Shown: positions 6,479 through 12,937 of the stretch, in pieces | How positions within the stretch are numbered: position 1 is the stretch's first letter | How the letters are laid out: the number at the start of each line of letters is the position of its first letter | Assembly (NCBI GenBank): GCA_016291475.1 | Contig: JAEEXJ010000093.1 | Location: forward strand, 1 to 12,937 | Source: Lachnospiraceae bacterium | GTDB lineage: Bacteria; Bacillota_A; Clostridia; Lachnospirales; Lachnospiraceae | Direction: 5' to 3' | Length of the DNA stretch: 12,937 bases | Notes under the pieces: generated by a model | What the model saw: only the letters and a program-made list of their open reading frames with translations | What the model was told of the DNA's origin: nothing | Databases searched by the model: none | Made by a program: the position numbers and the translations under genes

Positions 6479-7698
6479 TTACTTCCCCCAGCATAGCTTT
6501 TTACAATAGAGCAGATTATTCCTACAACCAGATCCATACCTTCCGCGGTAATATGTTCGAAAGGTCCGTGGAAAGCGTATCCGCCTGTTCCCAGATTCGG
6601 ACAGGGAAGTCCGCGGAATGAAAGCTGTGCTCCGTCCGTACCGCCTCTGATAGGAACATCTTTTACTACAAGTCCCTGATCGGCAACACATTTTTTGGCA
6701 GTCTCAACAATATGAATGTGAGGTCTGATCTTCTCTATCATATTGCGATACTGTTCCGTTATTGATAATGTTACCGTTCCTACGCCATATTTCTCATTCA
6801 GGATTTTCTCTATCTTACGAAGCGTTTCAAGCTTTGCATTAAACAATGATGAATCGTGATCTCTTATGATATATTCGATCTTTGCATTTTCAACATCCCC
6901 GTTTATATCGGTAAGGTGATAAAAGCCTTCCCTGTCTTCTGTATGTGCGGGAGTCTCCGCGGAAGGAAGCATTGATGATATCTCGCAGGCAACAAGTGCG
7001 GCATTGATCATTCTGTTCTTGGCATCACCGGGATGTACACTGATTCCTCTTACCTTAAATACGGCTTTCGCTGCATTGAAGTTCTCATATTCGATCTCAT
7101 TTTCCGGACCGCCGTCAATCGTATATCCAAAGTCAGCATCAAACTTTTCCAGATCAAGGAGTGATGCACCATGTCCTATTTCCTCATCGGGAGTGAAAGC
7201 AATACATATTTTACCGTGAGGTATGTTTTGCTTTTCCAGTTCTTCCACCATCGTCATGATCTCAGCTATTCCGGATTTATCATCCGCTCCGAGAAGAGTG
7301 GTTCCGTCAGTGGTGATAAGTGTTCTTCCCTTAAGATCTTTTAAATGAGGAAATAATTCGGTAGTAAGCACACGTCCGTTTCCAAGTTCCACATCTTTTC
7401 CGTCATAGTTTTCATGAATTACGGGATGAACGTTTTCTCCCGAACTGTCAGGTGCGGTATCAAGGTGGGCTATAAATCCGATCCTCGGTGCATTCTCGCA
7501 TCCCTTTGTTGCGGGGACATGTCCCATGACATAGCAATTTTCGTCAACCGACGCATCCTCTATGCCAAGATCCTTCATTTCCTTAACTAGAAGATTTGCG
7601 AGATCAAACTGTCTCTTTGTCGATGGAACGGTATCTGAATTCTCATCACTTGTTGTATGGATCACAACATAATTTAAAAGTCTCTCATAAGCTCTCAT
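6475..7698 (-). CDS. pepT: Peptidase T, M20B-family tripeptide aminopeptidase
   Basis: A 407-residue cytoplasmic dinuclear-zinc aminopeptidase that removes the N-terminal residue of tripeptides. The length is that of the family. The start MRAYERLLNYVVIHTTSDE is typical. Metal and catalytic residues are in place: His78 and Asp80 in AHLDTAPD, Asp139 in GADDKSG, Glu172-Glu173 in TPDEEIG, Asp195 in TIDGG and His377 in GGYAFHGPFEH. GGTDGAQLSFRGLPCPNLGTGG (352-373, written as two blocks around 362) is also family-typical. The start overlaps the end of the fused kinase/acetyltransferase gene by 14 bases. Its GGA-type Shine-Dalgarno is about 13 nt away, longer than ideal, so coupling to upstream translation is likely. 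Peptidase T is a common housekeeping enzyme; its place here between a modifying enzyme and an exporter is unusual. Confidence 0.95.
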   Translation of the reverse strand: MRAYERLLNYVVIHTTSDENSDTVPSTKRQFDLANLLVKEMKDLGIEDASVDENCYVMGHVPATKGCENAPRIGFIAHLDTAPDSSGENVHPVIHENYDGKDVELGNGRVLTTELFPHLKDLKGRTLITTDGTTLLGADDKSGIAEIMTMVEELEKQNIPHGKICIAFTPDEEIGHGASLLDLEKFDADFGYTIDGGPENEIEYENFNAAKAVFKVRGISVHPGDAKNRMINAALVACEISSMLPSAETPAHTEDREGFYHLTDINGDVENAKIEYIIRDHDSSLFNAKLETLRKIEKILNEKYGVGTVTLSITEQYRNMIEKIRPHIHIVETAKKCVADQGLVVKDVPIRGGTDGAQLSFRGLPCPNLGTGGYAFHGPFEHITAEGMDLVVGIICSIVKSYAGGSK

Positions 7699-9286
7699 GA
7701 TAGTAATTTATTCCTTCTTTCGTCAGTAACCCGACCATCTTCCATCCGAATCTGTCTTTTACAAGGCTTTCTTCCTCAGGCCGGAAGCCAAGGTCATGAT
7801 ATATTTTACACGCAAGCCACGTATTTGTCTGCGTATGAATCTTGGCACTATTATATCCCAGATTTCGCATAACACCTAACGTATATGTTATCAAAGGCTT
7901 GGACAGTCCCTTCCCCTGAGCTTCTTTTTTAACCGCCACCCAGTGGAGCTGCCCCTCTCCCGGCAAAGCGTTTCCGTGAATATCATAAAAAGCCGTGGCG
8001 GTAGCAACCTTTTCACCATTTGAGTTTTCTATGAAGATCATTCTTCCCGAAAGTTCATCTTCACAGGATCCGTAGTATCTCTTCCAGCATTCTTCGCCAT
8101 GCTTCCTGTCAAGGATTTCTTCGGCCGACAATTCTATATCTATCCACGCTTTTTGGTCTCCGTCCTTATAATTCACAAAGCGGTATCCTTTCGGAAGATC
8201 AATGACAGGCTTATCGGTTAAACTGCCTTTAAACACCAGATCTATATAGCAAAGACTGTCATCGTGAGTATCATAATTGTTTGGATCAGGCGAAGGTAGA
8301 TCCCCGAGAACTCTGCGAACATCTTTTTCGATCTCATTCAGATAACGGATCCTGTTTATTGTATTTTTAACTTCATCCGTTCCGAGAGTGACCGCATCCT
8401 CATCGCCTCCTTCCAACCCGAGGGCGCGTCTGATGTTATACTCCAGCCATTCGACCCATGTATATGCAATACCGAACAATTCGTCATATGATCTGAATCC
8501 GTTGTCATACGATCTCAGATATCCTTCATAAAATGCTTTGAGGTTTTCCTCGTTATATTTTCCGTTTACTGTTCCGGCCCACTGAAGAGACAGATCAAGA
8601 CATGCGGATATCGGATTACCGTAACCCAGACACTCTAAGTCTATTACATAGGGAATCCCCTCGTTCCACATAATATTTTTCGGATCCATATCGGGATCAT
8701 CGACAGCCTTCATTGAGGGAAGCATCCTTCGGGCATCGTTTAATTTCTTCTGTGCATTTTCCAGAAGGATGAGGTTTTCATCCAGCAATGCAGCTATATC
8801 AGAACTATTATCCTCAGCGATCTTTTTGTATCCCGCAAAGTCGATTACACTAATCTCCGGTTCTGTTTTTTCCGTATTATGTGCATCCAGTCCGTGTATC
8901 TTTCCAAGGATCTCACCTGCCTTAAAACATTGATCGCGAGATATGTAATTCCAATCCGTGATATTTCCTTCCAGCCAGTTAAAGATGTAGAAGTAATCAC
9001 CCTCACACTCGATCATTTTCTTGCCGTCAAACATAAGTGAAGAAACGATCCTTATCCCGGCCTTATCCAGACGAGCCTCCAGTTCCTCTGCACGTCTGTA
9101 ATTATCAAATACGCCCGGGCGTTTCATTATCTCCGGATTAAGACATTTTACGGCATATACTCCCGCATCTGTCCTGACTTTATACATCTTATGCATAAGT
9201 CCGCCGGAAACTCGCTCGGCTTCTCCCTTCATATTTCCCAATCCGCATTTTGTCATAAGAGCGGACAGTTTATTATTTATGTTCAT
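7685..9286 (-). CDS. APH-like phosphotransferase fused to a GNAT N-acetyltransferase
   Basis: A 533-residue two-domain protein. Residues 1-330 resemble the aminoglycoside/choline/homoserine kinase superfamily: a glycine-containing N lobe (about 25-50, Lys47 in YAVKCL), hinge YFYIFNWLEG (98-107), the Brenner-type loop DDPDMDPKN (196-204) with catalytic-base Asp199 and Asn204, and metal-binding IDLE (215-218, Asp216). The His that normally opens the loop is replaced by Asp197. A linker (330-365) leads to a GNAT domain (about 366-520) with acetyl-CoA-binding WVAVKKEAQGKGLSKPL (449-465) and a C-terminal YHDLGFRP (496-503). The order (kinase first) is the reverse of the known AAC(6')-APH(2'') resistance enzyme, and the substrate is unknown. 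The ATG at 9286 has AAAGGA 6 nt upstream. It is the second gene of the operon. Confidence 0.88.
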   Translation of the reverse strand: MNINNKLSALMTKCGLGNMKGEAERVSGGLMHKMYKVRTDAGVYAVKCLNPEIMKRPGVFDNYRRAEELEARLDKAGIRIVSSLMFDGKKMIECEGDYFYIFNWLEGNITDWNYISRDQCFKAGEILGKIHGLDAHNTEKTEPEISVIDFAGYKKIAEDNSSDIAALLDENLILLENAQKKLNDARRMLPSMKAVDDPDMDPKNIMWNEGIPYVIDLECLGYGNPISACLDLSLQWAGTVNGKYNEENLKAFYEGYLRSYDNGFRSYDELFGIAYTWVEWLEYNIRRALGLEGGDEDAVTLGTDEVKNTINRIRYLNEIEKDVRRVLGDLPSPDPNNYDTHDDSLCYIDLVFKGSLTDKPVIDLPKGYRFVNYKDGDQKAWIDIELSAEEILDRKHGEECWKRYYGSCEDELSGRMIFIENSNGEKVATATAFYDIHGNALPGEGQLHWVAVKKEAQGKGLSKPLITYTLGVMRNLGYNSAKIHTQTNTWLACKIYHDLGFRPEEESLVKDRFGWKMVGLLTKEGINYYHESL

Positions 9287-9311
9287 GTCTATTCCTTTTG
9301 TTTCTTAAATG

Positions 9312-10409
9312 TTATTTCTGTTGCATTGCAAAAACTGTAGTATGTAACCGTTCCGGATTCTCGACGTTTTCTTTTCCGTAATACACATGATCAAAGTATC
9401 CGGTTATCAGTTCCATATCTTCATCGATGACGGCATGACCCTCCTTGTGAAAATGGATCACTAGATTATCGGATAACCCTTCCTCTTTATATACTTCGGA
9501 TGCTTTTTTGTAGCATTCCCACATCGCCGGTGCATTTACCCAATCCTCATTGGTGTATGCCGCAACGATGAAATAATACCTATCCTTTCCCATAGCCATA
9601 TCCACCAAACCATCCTGATCGATGGGGATATCCGAAGCTTTTTTATATTGAAGAAAACGATCATTGAACCAACCTCTTTCCGCATCGGACTGAAGACAAT
9701 CAAGAGGTTCGTTCTTACCGTACGTATAATCCGAAGGTGCCCCGACAGAACCGAGATCATACGTTTTGCCTTCCGATACATGTGAAAACAAAGCAAGGCC
9801 TCCTGCTCCGGAACAAGCGGGAATGACCATTTTAAATCTGTCATCAAACGCTCCGCATACTGCGGTTGCTTTTCCCCATCTGGATACACCCGTTACAAGA
9901 GAAGCGTCTGCATCAAGACCAAACTCTTTATCAAGTCCCGCGATAACAGCATCCAGGATTTTCGACGCGCCCCAAGCCCATGCCATAAGCACACCTGTCT
10001 GTTCCTCCGCTTTGCTTCCGTAAGGATACAGATCGAAAAAAGCACCTTTATGCATAATATCATCGGAAGCAATCGACCCATTTTCCATAACTATCAATGC
10101 GTATCCTTTGGAAAGTGCAAGCTCAGCGGAAAGCAGTGGATGCATGCAGATTATATATGGATTCCCGTTAGGATACCTGTCTTTTGCTACTTCCGGAACA
10201 TATACGTGAATAATAAAACCGGTATTACGGCCATTACAGGATACACATACTTTTACCAAATCTCCGCCGACTACTTCAAAAGGATTCTTTATCTCCGAAG
10301 CATCTCTCACATCCTGACCGAGTCTTTCATATGTTACCTGCTCTCCCTCTCTCCAAACACCATATATATTGTTTTCAAAATGTTCCCTTAATTCTTCCTT
10401 ATTGATCAT
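9312..10409 (-). CDS. CE15-like (glucuronoyl esterase-type) alpha/beta hydrolase, apparently cytoplasmic
   Basis: A 365-residue protein. The elbow GVSRWGKATAVCGAFDDRF (174-192) matches the GCSRxGK signature of carbohydrate esterase family 15, with Ser176 as nucleophile. AWAWGASKILDAV (143-155) and an early YG motif (16-17) also fit. CE15 enzymes cleave esters between glucuronic acid in xylan and lignin alcohols. The catalytic His is probably His325 (EGHAVIDEDM). The usual Glu, 23 residues after the serine, is Cys199 here; Glu288 or Asp289 (TNEDW) could replace it. There is no signal peptide, unlike most CE15 enzymes, so the substrate should be intracellular. The ATG at 10409 has GGGAGG about 10 nt upstream. 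It is the first gene of the five-gene operon, 25 nt before the next. A wider acyl esterase function is possible. Confidence 0.75.
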   Translation of the reverse strand: MINKEELREHFENNIYGVWREGEQVTYERLGQDVRDASEIKNPFEVVGGDLVKVCVSCNGRNTGFIIHVYVPEVAKDRYPNGNPYIICMHPLLSAELALSKGYALIVMENGSIASDDIMHKGAFFDLYPYGSKAEEQTGVLMAWAWGASKILDAVIAGLDKEFGLDADASLVTGVSRWGKATAVCGAFDDRFKMVIPACSGAGGLALFSHVSEGKTYDLGSVGAPSDYTYGKNEPLDCLQSDAERGWFNDRFLQYKKASDIPIDQDGLVDMAMGKDRYYFIVAAYTNEDWVNAPAMWECYKKASEVYKEEGLSDNLVIHFHKEGHAVIDEDMELITGYFDHVYYGKENVENPERLHTTVFAMQQK

Positions 10410-10435
10410 AGCGTTGTACCTCCCGGAGAATCACG

Positions 10436-10480
10436 AGTATAATCTTAAACGCATCGCTTGCTTCTTTTCAAGTAAGATGC
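10436..10480 (-). promoter_or_regulatory. Candidate promoter and inverted repeat before the five-gene operon
   Basis: On the minus strand TTGAAA (10466-10471) is followed after 18 bp by TAAGAT (10442-10447), and directly next to it lies TATACT (10436-10441), a better -10 but without a good -35. An imperfect inverted repeat spans 10451-10480, with outer arms GCATC/GATGC and inner arms CTTG/CAAG, so the -35 box sits in its centre. This is a plausible operator. The position between the thiC terminator and the CE15-like gene fits an independent promoter. Confidence 0.45.
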
Positions 10481-10484
10481 ATAT

Positions 10485-10520
10485 AAAAAATCTCATCGGG
10501 ATTTCAATACCCGATGAGAT
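10485..10520 (-). terminator. Strong intrinsic terminator of the thiamine operon
   Basis: A perfect 11-bp stem on the minus strand (ATCTCATCGGG at 10510-10520 pairing with CCCGATGAGAT at 10490-10500, 9-nt loop) is followed by six T, complementary to 10485-10490. It lies 12 nt after the thiC stop codon. This is the best-formed terminator in the window and separates the thi genes from the next operon. Confidence 0.93.
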
Positions 10521-10531
10521 CAAATACTTGC

Positions 10532-11836
10532 TTACAGTATATCAATATATTCGCCGTTCAATGCCTTATTCATACTTCTGACCGCACAGAACTTTCCGCA
10601 CATGGAACATGTATCGTCGTATTCCGGTTTGCGCTCATCACGGATGCGCTTAGCTGTTTCCGGATCCAGTGCGCATTCCCACTGTCCATCCCAATCAAGA
10701 TTCCTTCGCGCATCCCCCATCTTGTCATCAATATCTCTTGCATGGGGGATCTTCTTGGCAATGTCAGCTGCATGTGCTGCTATCTTCGATGCGATGATTC
10801 CCTGTTTTACATCTTCCAGATTAGGAAGAGCCAGATGTTCCGCAGGTGTTACGTAACACAGAAAAGCTGCTCCGCTTGCGGCTGCGATCGCGCCGCCTAT
10901 TGCAGAAGTTATGTGATCGTATCCGGGAGCAATATCGGTTACAAGCGGTCCGAGTACATAGAAAGGTGCACCCATGCAGATGGTCTGCTGAATCTTCATA
11001 TTGGCTTCGATCTGATCCATTGGCATGTGACCCGGACCTTCTACCATTACCTGAACATCCTTTTCCCACGCACGTTTGGTAAGTTCTCCGAGGCGTACCA
11101 GCTCTTCGATCTGACAAACATCACTTGCGTCCGCAAGACATCCGGGACGGCAGGCATCACCCAGAGAGATCGTTACATCATATTCCCTGCAGATATCAAG
11201 GATCTCATCATAATACTCATAAAATGGATTCTCCTCACCGGTCATGCACATCCAGGCAAAGACAAGCGATCCGCCTCTTGAAACTATATTCATTTTTCTC
11301 TTGTGCTTTTTTATCTGATCTATGGTCTTTCTTGTAATACCACAGTGTAAAGTAACAAAATCAACTCCATCCTGTGCATGAAGACGGACAACATCGATAA
11401 AATCTTTTGCGGTAAGAGTAGCAAGATCTCTCTGATAATGGATCACACTGTCATATACCGGAACCGTACCGATCATTGCCGGACACTCCTGAGTCAGCCT
11501 TTTACGAAACGGCTGTGTGTTGCCATGCGATGAAAGATCCATGATTGCTTCGGCTCCCATATCCACTGCGGCCATTACCTTTTCCATTTCTATATCATAA
11601 TTCTTACAGTCTCTGGATACACCCAGGTTAACATTGATCTTGGTGCGAAGCATTGAACCGACACCGTTCGGATCGATACATGTATGAAGTTTATTTGCAC
11701 ATATTGCTACCTGACCTTTCGCAACAAGGTCACGTATCTCTTCTTCGGTTCTGTATTCTTTGGCAGCAACTTTCTTCATTTCGGGAGTGATGATTCCCTG
11801 CCTTGCCGCATCCATCTGTGTTGTGTAATTTCTCAT
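10532..11836 (-). CDS. thiC: Phosphomethylpyrimidine synthase ThiC, short anaerobe-type form
   Basis: A 434-residue cytoplasmic radical-SAM enzyme that converts aminoimidazole ribotide to hydroxymethylpyrimidine phosphate for thiamine. Family landmarks are [16 protein letters not shown] (99-114), [12 protein letters not shown] (159-170), [12 protein letters not shown] (265-276) and [21 protein letters not shown] (295-315, in two parts around 305). His270 and His308 are likely metal ligands. The C-terminal iron-sulfur cluster motif is Cys410, Cys413 and Cys417, spaced CX2CX3C. The best-known ThiC enzymes have CX2CX4C; I recall the shorter spacing in archaeal and clostridial short forms. The protein lacks the N-terminal extension of the roughly 600-residue enzymes. 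The ATG at 11836 has AAAGGA about 9 nt upstream. It lies 24 nt after thiD in the same operon and ends just before a strong terminator. Confidence 0.95.
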   Translation of the reverse strand: MRNYTTQMDAARQGIITPEMKKVAAKEYRTEEEIRDLVAKGQVAICANKLHTCIDPNGVGSMLRTKINVNLGVSRDCKNYDIEMEKVMAAVDMGAEAIMDLSSHGNTQPFRKRLTQECPAMIGTVPVYDSVIHYQRDLATLTAKDFIDVVRLHAQDGVDFVTLHCGITRKTIDQIKKHKRKMNIVSRGGSLVFAWMCMTGEENPFYEYYDEILDICREYDVTISLGDACRPGCLADASDVCQIEELVRLGELTKRAWEKDVQVMVEGPGHMPMDQIEANMKIQQTICMGAPFYVLGPLVTDIAPGYDHITSAIGGAIAAASGAAFLCYVTPAEHLALPNLEDVKQGIIASKIAAHAADIAKKIPHARDIDDKMGDARRNLDWDGQWECALDPETAKRIRDERKPEYDDTCSMCGKFCAVRSMNKALNGEYIDIL

Positions 11837-11860
11837 TATCTATATCCTTTCAAGCAAGAT

Positions 11861-12664
11861 TTATTTTGCAAACATACCGGTCAGATCAAACGCATGATTC
11901 ATTGGCCCCGAGCCCTGCCCCAGGTCAAGCATATATTCGAGTGCTCCGGAGATATAATCCTTGGCTCTCTTCACTGATGTTTCAAGATCATATCCCTTGG
12001 CCAGATTCGAGGCTATGGCGCTCGACAATGTGCATCCGGTTCCATGAGTGTTCGGATTGTTTATGCGTTTTCCTCTAAACCACAGGTACTTACCGTTTTC
12101 ATATAAGAGGTCATTTGCATCATTTATGCTGTGTCCGCCCTTTAAAAGAACCGCGCAATGAAAATTTTTACCGATCTCCTCTGCCGCACGGATCATTCCA
12201 TCCTCATCATCTATCTTTCTCTTCGAAAGCACTTCAGCCTCAGGAATGTTAGGTGTCACCACAGTCGCAATCGGCATAAGGTATTCCTTGAGTGTATCTA
12301 TTGCTTCCTCACTGATAAGCCTTGCTCCGCTTGTTGCAACCATTACTGTGTCCACAACTATTTTTTCCGCGTTATAAGCTTTCATTCTGTCAGTTATCAC
12401 TTTGATAAGATCACTTGAACTTACCATACCGATCTTTACGGCATCAGGACGTATATCCTCAAATACCGCATCAATCTGCTGACCAAGAAAATCGGGAGTG
12501 ACCTCGTATACTCCGCTTACACCGGTTGTGTTCTGCGCAGTAAGTGCGGTAATTGCACTCATCGCATAAACACCATTCAATGTCATTGTTTTTAAATCCG
12601 CTTGAATACCGGCGCCTCCGCTGCAATCACTTCCTGCAATGGTCAATGCTGTTTTCATTTTCAT
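11861..12664 (-). CDS. thiD: Hydroxymethylpyrimidine/phosphomethylpyrimidine kinase ThiD
   Basis: A 267-residue ribokinase-fold enzyme that phosphorylates hydroxymethylpyrimidine and its monophosphate to the diphosphate used by ThiE. Visible motifs are LTIAGSDCSGGAGIQADLKT (7-26), with the substrate-binding GSDxSGGAG, and AVKIGM (75-80). VVTPNIPEAEVLS (135-147) precedes the ATP/anion-hole HGTGCTLSSAIA (207-218), where Cys211 lies in the conserved catalytic GTGC. The length is normal. The ATG at 12664 has AAAGGA about 9 nt upstream; the second in-frame ATG, two codons later, is less well placed. It lies 76 nt after thiE and 24 nt before thiC, so it is the middle gene of this operon segment. 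The product of ThiC is the substrate of ThiD. Confidence 0.96.
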   Translation of the reverse strand: MKMKTALTIAGSDCSGGAGIQADLKTMTLNGVYAMSAITALTAQNTTGVSGVYEVTPDFLGQQIDAVFEDIRPDAVKIGMVSSSDLIKVITDRMKAYNAEKIVVDTVMVATSGARLISEEAIDTLKEYLMPIATVVTPNIPEAEVLSKRKIDDEDGMIRAAEEIGKNFHCAVLLKGGHSINDANDLLYENGKYLWFRGKRINNPNTHGTGCTLSSAIASNLAKGYDLETSVKRAKDYISGALEYMLDLGQGSGPMNHAFDLTGMFAK

Positions 12665-12699
12665 AATGGAATTCCTTTCATATCAGCATCGTTTTTTAT

Positions 12700-12732
12700 A
12701 GCGGCTTAAGGTGGTGCCCCCGGTCTGCCGCT
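12700..12732 (-). repeat. Inverted repeat between thiE and thiD
   Basis: AGCGGC (12700-12705) and GCCGCT (12727-12732) can form a 6-bp stem with a 21-nt G/C-rich loop. On the minus strand an A run, not a T run, follows, so it is not a typical terminator for this operon. It may be an RNA stability or processing structure in the intercistronic gap. I see no TPP-riboswitch core in it. Confidence 0.35.
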
Positions 12733-12740
12733 TAATTATT

Positions 12741-12937
12741 TTATGAATTAACCGCATCCTCCGATAACTTACGGAGTAAGCGACATTCATTTTCTATATC
12801 TTCCGCCGAGAAAATTGCACTGACCAGTGCCACGCCATCCATTCCGGTCCCTGCAAGTTCCGATATATTGGACTTACCGATACCTCCGATCGCAACAACA
12901 GGTATATCAACCGCATGGCATATATCACGCAGTACTT
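12741..12937 (-). CDS. thiE: Thiamine-phosphate synthase ThiE, C-terminal part
   Basis: Sixty-four C-terminal residues are present, entering from the right edge of the window and ending at TAA (12741-12743). They include DIPVVAIGGIGKSNISEL (10-27 of the visible part) and GTGMDGVALVSAIF (29-42), which match the phosphate-binding end of the ThiE barrel. ThiE joins hydroxymethylpyrimidine diphosphate (from ThiD) to thiazole phosphate to give thiamine monophosphate. The TenI-like paralogue shares this fold, but the context with thiD and thiC and the intact GGI and DGVA motifs favour ThiE. It lies upstream of thiD in the same direction. Confidence 0.9.
   Translation of the reverse strand, partial: VLRDICHAVDIPVVAIGGIGKSNISELAGTGMDGVALVSAIFSAEDIENECRLLRKLSEDAVNS

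Noticed and set aside
7685..9286. Naming the fused gene as a known aminoglycoside-resistance enzyme
   Set aside because: The domain order is reversed and the kinase loop resembles the wider choline/homoserine-kinase-like superfamily; nothing in the sequence fixes aminoglycosides as the substrate.
10514..11281. A 255-codon open frame on the plus strand opposite thiC
   Set aside because: It lies fully antisense to a clearly conserved gene, has no good Shine-Dalgarno, and encodes a Cys/Ile/Tyr-rich protein with no family character. It is a by-product of thiC codon use.
12665..12740. Possible TPP riboswitch in the thiE-thiD gap
   Set aside because: The G/C-rich hairpin there lacks the conserved riboswitch core (no CUGAGA-type or ACCUGAUCUGG-type segments). 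A riboswitch would be expected before the first gene of the operon, outside the window.

Overview
The window looks like part of a Lachnospiraceae-type (Clostridia, Bacillota) chromosome. This rests on moderate G+C, strong AGGAGG-like ribosome binding sites, T-tailed intrinsic terminators, a short anaerobe-type ThiC, a GH27-type glycosidase, a CD3324-family helix-turn-helix protein and a DUF1062-like fragment. The assignment is inference from protein character; no marker gene is present. Every gene I accept is on the minus strand, so transcription runs from high to low coordinates.

Right end (10485-12937): the distal part of a thiamine pyrimidine/thiazole operon, in the order thiE (C-terminal 64 residues only), thiD, thiC, closed by a strong terminator. 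The operon's start, and any TPP riboswitch, lies outside the window.

Middle (4869-10480): a tight five-gene operon, read in the order CE15-like alpha/beta hydrolase, APH-like kinase fused to a GNAT acetyltransferase, peptidase T, a small two-helix membrane protein, and a MATE exporter. Gaps are 25 nt or less, and the last three junctions overlap. An imperfect inverted repeat sits over the candidate promoter. Two group-transfer domains, an esterase-like enzyme, a peptidase and a drug/organic-cation exporter in one transcript suggest processing and export of a small molecule. The substrate cannot be read from the sequence.

4163-4868: a compact regulatory locus. It has a good promoter (TTGCTT, 17 bp, TATAAT) carrying repeats, a leader of about 130 nt with a well-placed 9-codon ORF, and overlapping alternative hairpins. 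These are followed by the CD3324-family HTH gene. A DUF1062-like remnant that has lost its N-terminal zinc-binding half and its C-terminal part abuts this gene, and a terminator follows. I regard the leader as the most novel-looking element in the window.

Left end (1-4147): a SAM-dependent methyltransferase with a terminator overlapping its stop codon, then a two-gene unit of a small membrane protein and a hybrid sensor kinase (Cache-like sensor, HisKA, HATPase, receiver, Hpt) with no cognate output regulator nearby. The 5' part of a GH27-type alpha-galactosidase-like gene runs off the window edge. Two hairpins (764-794 and 4163-4192) sit so close to the next start codon that the downstream genes have no room for their own promoter after the hairpin.

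No tRNA, rRNA, CRISPR array, insertion sequence or integrase gene was seen.
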